8,097 nucleotides of DNA from Acidobacteriaceae bacterium (GTDB lineage: Bacteria; Acidobacteriota; Terriglobia; Terriglobales; SbA1): positions 4,476 to 12,572 of the forward strand of contig PMHI01000334.1 in assembly GCA_003156615.1 (NCBI GenBank). The letters run 5' to 3'. Below the pieces are notes generated by a model. It was not told the origin of the DNA. It made no database searches and was given only the letters and a program-made list of their open reading frames with translations. Positions within the stretch are counted from its first letter, which is position 1, and every line of letters begins with the position of its first letter. A program made the position numbers and the translations under genes. This document shows positions 1 through 6,400 of the stretch, piece by piece.

Positions 1-1715
1 CCGCCCACACCCACGGTGGAGGCGAAATCAATCGCCCCGTCGCTCAACTCGACGTGGTCGCCAAAATAAGGCACGTTGTCGCCCATGAGAGCCTTCAAGG
101 TCTTTCCCTTGGAGCGGATCTGAAACGAACTTTCCGGATCGGATGCGACGGACATATTGAAATGCGGCATGGTGAAGAACGAGTAGGCGGTGCCGCAGGG
201 ACAAAACTCCACCAGCGCGTCCGGCTTCACGCTGCGGGCGGTCTCATAAATCTCCCGAAAGAAATCGGGCAGCGCCTCGACCGAGTCTTCCGCACGCTTG
301 TGATGATGGGCGGAATTGTAGCAAGGCGGGACGCCGTTCATGTGCTGACCATCAAGTTTGAGGCCGTCGAATCCCCAATCTCCGAGAAGTTTCCGAACCA
401 GCGCTTTGTGGTATTCCACAACCTCTCGGTCGGCTGGACATAGATAAAACGAGTTCCACCAGGAGATCTTCCGCTTCGAGCCGTCGCGATTCAGCAGAAG
501 GAAGTCGGGGTGGTTTTTGAGCAGCTCGGAATCCGAGACGGCGCTTAGCGGCGACCACCACAGTTGCGCTTTGAATCCCTCGTCATGAACGCGATCGACG
601 AGGGCTTTCATGTCCACATCGCCGTGGGGAAATTTCTTCGGGTCGAGGTCCCAATCGCCGTAGTTGTTCTGCCAGCCATCGTCTAACGTCACCCAGGAGA
701 AACCCATTTTCTTAACGGTAGGAAGGGTGTCATAGACCTGCTTAAGTTGCATCGACCGCCCGTAACCCCAGGCGCACCAGATTGGGCCAAAAGCGCTGTC
801 GGGAGCCGAAGCCATGTGAAATCCCTGCCGCACCATGAGGCGGCGGTATCCGGCGAGGGTGCGAAAGTAGTCCCCCTGATGCACGGAAACAAAGGTGCGC
901 AGGGTATGGAAGCTCTCTCCCGGCTCCAGCGTGCGCTCCCGAGTGGAGCGGACGGCCACGTGAGCATGACTTGCGTCGGGCATGGAAACGGGAAGGGAGA
1001 TGAGCCGCGGTCCAGGCTCGACGTGACCTACCGCCAGTCCAAGGTCTTTGCGCCACACATCGATAATGGGAGTCCCACCGCCGTAGTCGCTGGCGTTCAT
1101 GCCGAGAAAATTCTCCTGCTTGAATCCTGCGCGCAACGGAACCACCCAATCTGGCCGCTTCTCGTAGGAACCGCTTTGGTAAGACCAGAAGGCAGGGCCA
1201 TGTGCGACGGGCATAGCGCTCAGCAAATATTGATGGTTGGCCCAGCCCCGGATGGCGAGTCGAGCAGATCCTTCGTTCTTGTATGTAATGTCAAAGATGG
1301 CGAAGGACGGAAACTCAGAATAAATCGTCACCGAGATGTCCTTGCGCAAATCGCCGGATTTTCCGGTCAGCGAAAGCCGCTCGCCCGAGCCAAATGCGTC
1401 AGACACAGGCTCCCGGCGGCTCGCGCTCAGGGCAAAGTCGCTCCAGGTGCGAATGCCGGTAACCGTCTCCGACGCGGAAAACGGAGCCAGAACCTTTGGA
1501 TTTGGCCCCAACAACGCGACGACACGACTGCGGAGGTGGTGGTCGAACTCAATCCGCAAAACTGAGCTCTGGATCTGAAGATCAGAAACGCCGTTGCCCC
1601 CGGTGGCAGGAGCGGAGTCGCGGACCGGACTATTCTGCCCCGAGCTCCACCGAGGCAGGGCAAGGCCGAGCAAGGCCGAGCAGGTTTGAACCAGGGCTTG
1701 CCGGCGCGTGATCAT
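1..1715 (-). CDS. Exported GH36-type alpha-galactosidase, 3' end beyond the left edge
   Basis: This frame is open without a stop from ATG at 1715 to the left edge (571 codons, C-terminus missing). It is a retaining glycosidase of clan GH-D that should release terminal alpha-galactose from oligosaccharides. The N-terminus (MITRRQALV, then a hydrophobic stretch to about residue 21) looks like a Tat or Sec signal, so it probably acts in the periplasm. Residues ~40-300 form a beta-sandwich-like region. The TIM barrel follows, with TLDDGWQ (~343-349), GDWDLDPKKFP just after it, and LWWSPLSA. The expected nucleophile is D455 in GLKLDG and the expected acid/base is D526 in SDPESS, 71 residues later. 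C505 in EFCPCG replaces the usual SCSGGG segment. The start is supported by AAGGGAG 8 nt upstream. It is divergent from the kbaZ-like gene. The substrate could instead be alpha-GalNAc. Family assignment is firm; substrate is not. Confidence 0.9.
   Translation of the reverse strand, partial: MITRRQALVQTCSALLGLALPRWSSGQNSPVRDSAPATGGNGVSDLQIQSSVLRIEFDHHLRSRVVALLGPNPKVLAPFSASETVTGIRTWSDFALSASRREPVSDAFGSGERLSLTGKSGDLRKDISVTIYSEFPSFAIFDITYKNEGSARLAIRGWANHQYLLSAMPVAHGPAFWSYQSGSYEKRPDWVVPLRAGFKQENFLGMNASDYGGGTPIIDVWRKDLGLAVGHVEPGPRLISLPVSMPDASHAHVAVRSTRERTLEPGESFHTLRTFVSVHQGDYFRTLAGYRRLMVRQGFHMASAPDSAFGPIWCAWGYGRSMQLKQVYDTLPTVKKMGFSWVTLDDGWQNNYGDWDLDPKKFPHGDVDMKALVDRVHDEGFKAQLWWSPLSAVSDSELLKNHPDFLLLNRDGSKRKISWWNSFYLCPADREVVEYHKALVRKLLGDWGFDGLKLDGQHMNGVPPCYNSAHHHKRAEDSVEALPDFFREIYETARSVKPDALVEFCPCGTAYSFFTMPHFNMSVASDPESSFQIRSKGKTLKALMGDNVPYFGDHVELSDGAIDFASTVGVG
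1661..1680. repeat. Perfect tandem 10-bp repeat inside the GH36 signal peptide
   Basis: CAAGGCCGAG occurs twice in direct tandem. On the coding strand it falls in the hydrophobic core of the signal peptide (codons around SALLGLAL). Loss or gain of one unit would shift the frame right after the start. Confidence 0.6.
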
Positions 1716-1722
1716 CGAAGGG

Positions 1723-1729
1723 CTCCCTT
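1723..1729 (-). promoter_or_regulatory. Ribosome binding site of the GH36 gene
   Basis: On the minus strand this reads AAGGGAG and lies 8 nt before the ATG at 1713-1715. It fixes the start that gives the twin-arginine N-terminus. Confidence 0.7.
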
Positions 1730-1768
1730 GAGCATTTTCATGATCTCACGCCGCCCGCCTCCGCCAAT

Positions 1769-1786
1769 ATTGCGATATGTTGCGAA
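1769..1786 (-). promoter_or_regulatory. Tandem 10-bp repeat, putative operator at the GH36 transcription start
   Basis: Read on the minus strand this is TTCGCAAC-AT-ATCGCAAT, two copies of WTCGYAAY exactly 10 bp apart, placed at about +1 to +18 of the predicted GH36 transcript. It resembles the element at 1869-1886, which reads the other way and starts exactly 100 bp further on. The position fits repression. Confidence 0.45.
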
Positions 1787-1793
1787 TCCATTT

Positions 1794-1822
1794 CTTTTAC
1801 TTTCTATTGCACTGCTTGTCAA
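1794..1822 (-). promoter_or_regulatory. Candidate sigma-70-type promoter of the GH36 gene
   Basis: On the minus strand there is a perfect -35 TTGACA (1817-1822), a 17-bp spacer and a -10-like TAAAAG (1794-1799, 4 of 6 matches to TATAAT). Transcription would start near 1787, leaving a leader of about 72 nt. The -35 lies inside a perfect palindrome (1812-1826), and a tandem WTCGYAAY motif begins 7 nt after the -10. The receptor promoter has the same two hexamers. Confidence 0.55.
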
Positions 1823-1826
1823 GCAG
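1812..1826. promoter_or_regulatory. Perfect 7-bp-arm palindrome, possible operator
   Basis: The sequence CTGCTTG-T-CAAGCAG is a perfect inverted repeat with a one-base centre. It overlaps the -35 of the GH36 promoter completely, so a protein bound here would block that promoter. The one-base centre makes it a poor RNA hairpin, which favours a DNA-binding site. A shorter palindrome, GGCGA-T-TCGCC, sits nearby at 1835-1845. No regulator family can be named from the sequence. Confidence 0.4.
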
Positions 1827-1859
1827 CGATGGCCGGCGATTCGCCATATTCGATACACA

Positions 1860-1888
1860 TTGAACTCGTTCGTAATTATTCGTAATAT
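1860..1888 (+). promoter_or_regulatory. Candidate promoter of the kbaZ-like gene
   Basis: TTGAAC (1860-1865), a 17-bp spacer and TAATAT (1883-1888) each match the sigma-70 consensus at 4 of 6 positions. Transcription would start near 1895, about 60 nt before the TTG start. The tandem WTCGYAAY element (1869-1886) covers the spacer and the -10. The hexamers are weak, so another start in this AT-rich stretch is possible. Confidence 0.4.
1869..1886 (+). promoter_or_regulatory. Tandem 10-bp repeat, putative operator of the kbaZ-like gene
   Basis: TTCGTAAT-TA-TTCGTAAT is an exact direct repeat of TTCGTAAT at a 10-bp period, so both copies face the same side of the helix. The 14-mer beginning at 1867 (CGTTCGTAATTATT) recurs at 3415-3428 upstream of the receptor gene with one mismatch. 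It overlaps the candidate kbaZ promoter. Confidence 0.5.
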
Positions 1889-1943
1889 GCAGAAAGTCGG
1901 CGGGACCGGAACGACGACGTAGGGCTTTGCGAGAAGACTCTTC

Positions 1944-1949
1944 GAGGAG
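1944..1949 (+). promoter_or_regulatory. Ribosome binding site that selects a TTG start
   Basis: GAGGAG ends 6 nt before TTG at 1956, which is good spacing. It ends only 1 nt before an ATG at 1951, which is too close; that ATG also opens only a two-codon frame (ATG GTT TGA). The kbaZ frame has a stop at 1920-1922 and no ATG between it and 1956. Confidence 0.7.
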
Positions 1950-1955
1950 CATGGT

Positions 1956-3296
1956 TTGAAGTCAGTGATTCAGCCGGAACGCCGCTCCAGCGCCACCCTC
2001 CGGGATGCCGTGAACCGCAATCGCGTCGCGGGAAAAGGGGGAGTCTATGCGGTCTGCTCCGCGCATCCCTCGGTCATCGACGCTGCCATCCGCCAGGCCA
2101 TGGAAGACGATTCTTTCCTCCTGGTGGAGTCGACCTCCAGTCAGGTCAATCAACTGGGCGGTTACACCGGGCAGACGCCGGGCCAGTTCGCCGATTTTGT
2201 CCACTCCGCGGCGCGGCATTTGGGGCTTCCCGCCGATCGAATATTGCTGGGCGGAGATCACCTCGGGCCATTTCCGTGGAGGGCGACAGCCTCGAGTAAC
2301 GCCCTGAAAAAGGCCTGCCAATTGGTTCGCGCTTGTGTGCGGGCCGGATACGGAAAGATCCATCTCGATGCAAGCATGGCGTGTGCTGGGGACACAAAGC
2401 TGCTGCCGGAACGCATTGTCGCCGAGCGCGCGGCCATGCTTTGCGAAGCTGCCGAAGAGGCTCTGAAAGACTTACCGCAAGGCGCCGCCCTTCCTCTGTA
2501 TGTCATCGGGACCGAAGTGCCGGCCCCCGGGGGCGAGTCGGCTTCGGGAACACCTCCGGTCGCGACTACGGTCGAGAGTCTCCATCGGACTCTGCAAATC
2601 TTTCAACTGGCGTTTGAACAGAAAGGCTTGTCCGCAGCCTGGCAAAGAGTGGTCGGTGTGGTGGTGCAGCCCGGGGTGGAGTTCGGCGACGACGTGGTAT
2701 TTGAATACGATGGCAGCAGAGCGCGCTCACTCTCGCTAGGATTGCCTCGCAGCCCTTCGCTGGTATATGAGGCGCACTCCACGGACTACCAGTCTCCCAG
2801 AGCTCTGGCTCAAATGGTCAAAGACCACTTCGCTATTCTGAAAGTCGGCCCCTGGTTGACCTTCGCGTTCCGGGAAGCTGTGTTTGCTTTGAGCGCGATC
2901 GAACGAGAGATGTTTGCCGGGGAAAAAGCCCTGAGGTTGTCGAAGGTGCGGGAGGTTCTCGATCGGGCGATGCTGCGCCAACCCGCCTACTGGCGCTCCT
3001 ACTATCACGGGGATGATCGGCAACTACGGCTCTCGCGAGCCTACAGTTATAGCGACCGCTGCCGATACTACTGGCACGAGCCTGCGGTCCGGGCAGAGAT
3101 CGCACGCCTGGTCGATAACCTCAAGACGCACTCGTTTCCTCTGACGCTCGTGAGCCAGTATCTTCCCCAGGAGTACGAGGCGATCAGAGCGGGACAAATC
3201 GAGGAACAGCCCGAGGCCATCATTCGATATCACATTCAGCTCGTACTGCGGGTCTATGCGACAGCGTGTGGACTGACGAGGCATGGCCTTCCGTAG
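1956..3296 (+). CDS. kbaZ: KbaZ/GatZ-family protein (D-tagatose-1,6-bisphosphate aldolase, non-catalytic subunit family)
   Basis: This is a 446-residue cytoplasmic protein without a signal peptide. It is similar along its whole length to enterobacterial GatZ and KbaZ (about 420 residues). Family motifs appear in order: QVNQLGGYTG (63-72), LGGDHLGP (98-105), KIHLDASM (134-141), TEVPAPGG (186-193), VVQPGVEF (236-243), YEAHSTDYQ (271-279), LKVGPWLTFAFREA (295-308) and SQYLPQ (400-405). In E. coli, GatZ or KbaZ stabilises and activates the class II aldolase GatY or KbaY in galactitol or N-acetylgalactosamine breakdown. No such partner is in this window. Some stand-alone family members have been described as tagatose-6-phosphate epimerases, so the activity is open. 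The start is TTG, supported by GAGGAG 6 nt upstream; the first internal ATG would delete conserved sequence. It is divergent from a GH36 gene, which fits galactose or amino-galactose use. Confidence 0.9.
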   Translation: MKSVIQPERRSSATLRDAVNRNRVAGKGGVYAVCSAHPSVIDAAIRQAMEDDSFLLVESTSSQVNQLGGYTGQTPGQFADFVHSAARHLGLPADRILLGGDHLGPFPWRATASSNALKKACQLVRACVRAGYGKIHLDASMACAGDTKLLPERIVAERAAMLCEAAEEALKDLPQGAALPLYVIGTEVPAPGGESASGTPPVATTVESLHRTLQIFQLAFEQKGLSAAWQRVVGVVVQPGVEFGDDVVFEYDGSRARSLSLGLPRSPSLVYEAHSTDYQSPRALAQMVKDHFAILKVGPWLTFAFREAVFALSAIEREMFAGEKALRLSKVREVLDRAMLRQPAYWRSYYHGDDRQLRLSRAYSYSDRCRYYWHEPAVRAEIARLVDNLKTHSFPLTLVSQYLPQEYEAIRAGQIEEQPEAIIRYHIQLVLRVYATACGLTRHGLP

Positions 3297-3338
3297 GCCA
3301 GCAGTGGCCTCCGCCGGGCCCGGGGTTCGCGCTGAACC
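3295..3338. repeat. Run of three GC-rich inverted repeats after the kbaZ-like gene
   Basis: Three short palindromes are packed into 44 bp: AGGCCA-GCAG-TGGCCT (3295-3310, starting inside the stop codon), CCGGGCCCGG (3314-3323) and GGTTC-GCGCT-GAACC (3324-3338). No T-run follows any of them, so they are not standard intrinsic terminators. They might protect the mRNA 3' end or weaken read-through towards the receptor gene. Confidence 0.35.
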
Positions 3339-3380
3339 GATAACGGGCTTCTCGACTGGATGCGCCCCGAAAGATCCCAG

Positions 3381-3410
3381 TTGACAAAAGCCATCAAACG
3401 CAAGTAAAAG
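3381..3410 (+). promoter_or_regulatory. Candidate sigma-70-type promoter of the receptor gene
   Basis: A perfect -35 TTGACA (3381-3386) is followed after 18 bp by TAAAAG (3405-3410). Transcription would start near 3417, about 58 nt before the ATG at 3475. The 9-mer AAGTAAAAG (3402-3410) also covers the -10 of the GH36 promoter, so the two promoters look related. Confidence 0.55.
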
Positions 3411-3414
3411 TAAT

Positions 3415-3428
3415 CGTTCGTAATAATT
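3415..3428 (+). promoter_or_regulatory. Putative operator upstream of the receptor gene
   Basis: CGTTCGTAATAATT matches 13 of 14 bases of the element at 1867-1880. TTCGTAAT starts at 3417, 6 nt after the -10; the GH36 promoter has its copy 7 nt after the -10. The second copy of the tandem repeat is degenerate here (TTGAACAG). The position at the transcription start fits repression. Confidence 0.45.
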
Positions 3429-3462
3429 GAACAGCAATGTCTGCAGCTTCGACACCCATCTC

Positions 3463-3468
3463 AGGAGG
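3463..3468 (+). promoter_or_regulatory. Ribosome binding site of the receptor gene
   Basis: AGGAGG lies 6 nt before ATG at 3475. It decides the start against an in-frame TTG at 3427, which would put 16 polar residues in front of the signal peptide and overlaps the putative operator. Confidence 0.85.
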
Positions 3469-3474
3469 CTAGCC

Positions 3475-6400
3475 ATGGCCGTGCGTTTCCATACCCGACA
3501 GATTCTCGGGGCTCTCCTTCTCCTGGCAGTCATTCCCTTCGCCACGCCGCTGTGGGCCCAAAAGGATGCTGGAGCCATTGTAGGTCTGGTGCACGATGCC
3601 ACGGGTGCGGTGATCGCGGATGCCAAGGTGACCGTGGTGGATGTCGATCGCGGCACCCTATTGACCCTCTCCACCAATCATGACGGAGAATATGTGGCCA
3701 GCCCACTCAAGATCGGCCGTTACCGTGTCACCGTCGAGAAGCAGGGATTCAAGAAGGAAGTTGCCGGCCCGGTTGAAGTCAACATTCAGGATCGCGTCAA
3801 CGTGGACCTCAAACTTCAGCCTGGCATGGCAACGGAAACTATCACCGTCACGGCCGAGGGCGCACAACTCGACACCGAAACCTCCGATCTCGGACAAGTG
3901 GTCGACAGCCAACGTATCAACGCACTTCCCTTGAACGGACGCAACTACGCGCAACTGGCTCTACTCGGGGTCGGTATTGCTGCCGCCGAACCCGGATCGC
4001 GTGTCGAAACCACCTATGGCTTCAGCTCTAACGGCGCGCGGTCGCTGCAAAATAACTTCCTGCTCGACGGCATCGATAACAATGCGAATCTGGGCGACGT
4101 CCTCAACGGAGCCGCTTATGTCGTCCAGCCCGCCGTGGATGCCATCGCCGAGTTCAAGGTTGAAACCAACTCCTACAGTGCGGAGTTCGGCCGCGGGAAT
4201 GGCGCCATCATGAACGCGGTCATCAAGTCGGGCACCAACCGGCTCCACGGCGACCTGTGGGAGTTTCTGCGCAACGACAAAGTCGACGCGATTAACGCCT
4301 TCGACATCTTCGGTCAGCAGCCTTACAAGCAGAACCAGTTCGGCTTTACGCTGGGCGGGCCCATCGTCAAGAACAAACTGTTCTTTTTCGGAGATTACGA
4401 GGGCCTGCGCATTCGCCAGGCACTGCCGCAACTGTCCACCGTACCCACGCCAGCCGAGGTGAGCGGGGATTTCTCCGCGTTTCTCCAGCTCAACAATCCC
4501 ATCCCGGGGGTGGTCGATTGCAGCGGCCACCCCACGTATCAGGGAGAGATCTTTAATCCAGTGCTGGCTCAAAGTACTTCGATGTACAACGGCGGAGTTT
4601 GCAGCGTCCCGATCGGGACTACTTCGAGCGGTGTACCGACCAATATCTTCCAGGGTAACAGTGGCCTGAATACACCGATCGATCCCCTCGGACAGGAGCT
4701 GGCCAATTTGTTTCCAGCGCCCAATGTCAACATCAGTACTCTCGAGGCCGCGGGCAACTACCTGTCCGATCCCGAACGCAGCGAAACGGAGAACAAGTTC
4801 GACATTCGCATCGACCAGACCATCAGCAACAAGGATAATTTTTTCGTCCGCTTCAGTTACGGCAACGACAGTAATTTCCTTCCCTCACCATTCCACAACG
4901 TGCTCGACGGTGGCAGCTTTCAGGATGGCTTCAGCGACAACACAGCCGAGGGTCTGGCTGCCAGCGAGATACACTCGTTTCACAGCCACCTGATCAACGA
5001 ATTTCGCTTCGGCTTCAATCACCTCAGCTCCCATCGCTACAATCTGTATTCGAACGACAATGTTTCGGCCGAGCTCGCCATTCCCTTTCCCGGAGTTCCG
5101 TTCGAAGCGGGCCAGAACATCGGCGGATTGCCTTCTCTTAGTTTCGGTGACGGCACCGCGACCATTGGCGCCTCAGAATACCTTCCCGCGATCGAACACC
5201 AGCACAGCTACGTTTTTACCGACAATCTGAGCTGGACCCGGGGACGCCATTCCACGAAGTTCGGCGCCGAGCTTCGCTTCGAACAGTTCACGATACTCGA
5301 GCCGGCCGCCGCTCGTGGCTCCATGGACTTCGGCGGCGGCTTCCTCATCAATGACAATCTCGCCGACCCCGGCACCGGGGGCGAGGCCTTCGCCTCTTTC
5401 ATGCAGGGCATCAGCGATGGCGGATCCATTACCAGCGTGAACCCGAACATCATCTATAACCGCCAGATTTATGCGGTCTATGCTCTCGACGACTTCAAAG
5501 CAACTCCGCGGCTCACCCTGAACCTGGGCCTCCGCTACGAACTCTTCACGACCATAAAAGAAGCCGATAACCACCAGGCCACGTTCAATTTCAACACGCT
5601 TTCCTTGATTGCTCCCAGCGGACAAAACACGCCATTGACGCCCACGCTCGGCACCGAGCTCACCATTCAGAACAACGGTTCTCCCGGTCTTATCAGCCCC
5701 GATCTCAATAATTTCGCGCCCCGCATTGGATTGGCTTACCAACTGTCTGACAAGCTTGTCCTGCGCAGCGGCTACGGAATCTTCTATGGCGGCCAGGAAA
5801 ACGGACCGTTCTCAAACCCGAGCCCCGGCTTTAATCCTCCCTATTTATCTTCGGAGGCATTCGACACTCCCTGTACCGCGCCCACCGCGAATCCAGGGCT
5901 CAATCAGACAGATTGCTCGATCTCGGCCGCGAACAACGGGGGTTTGGCGCTCAACGTACTGGCGCAGGGCTTCCCCTCCACATCGCTCAGCAACCCGAAC
6001 GCACCCGAGCTTTACTCGCTCGATCCGCGTCTGGTGACGCCCTACACCCAGCAGTGGCATCTCGGTTTCGAGTACCAATTGCCCGCCGACACCGTTCTGG
6101 AACTTTCCTACGCCGGCTCTCGCGGATTGAAGCTCTTCGCTTTCTACAATGGCAATCAGGCGGTTCCCGTCCTGGGGACGGACTCGCTTCCCACCGCGCC
6201 GCGACGTCCCGCGCAGAACAACAACTGGCCCGGCGCTGGCGGCCCCTGTGATCTGAATCCTGCGAATAACTATGCGGACGCCAGCAATTGCAATCCAGCG
6301 CTCGATGTCGGCATCGACACCTTCCGCTCGAATGCACTGTCGAATTACAACTCGCTGCAGGTTCGTTTGGAGAAGCGCTACACTCACGGAATCCAGTACG

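Noticed and set aside
747..1565. A plus-strand open frame of 272 codons
   Set aside because: It lies wholly opposite the GH36 gene, has no recognisable domain, and the minus-strand frame carries clear catalytic motifs. It is an antisense shadow of GC-rich coding DNA.
1686..1922. A 78-codon plus-strand frame across the divergent region
   Set aside because: It has no ribosome site, covers both candidate promoters and operator-like repeats, and its product is low-complexity.
3295..3310. Intrinsic terminator for the kbaZ-like gene
   Set aside because: The stem is only 6 bp and GC-rich sequence follows it instead of a T-run.
3427..3474. Upstream TTG start for the receptor
   Set aside because: AGGAGG is ideally placed for ATG 3475, and the upstream extension would spoil the signal peptide.
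3024..3677. A minus-strand frame of 217 codons spanning the kbaZ end and the receptor start
   Set aside because: It runs across the promoter, the ribosome site and the signal-peptide codons of the receptor, and has no recognisable domain.
3961..4572. A minus-strand open frame of 203 codons opposite the receptor
   Set aside because: It shows no protein-family features and overlaps strongly conserved plug and barrel sequence of the receptor. The similar minus-strand frames at 5173-5742 and 5845-6423 were dropped for the same reason.
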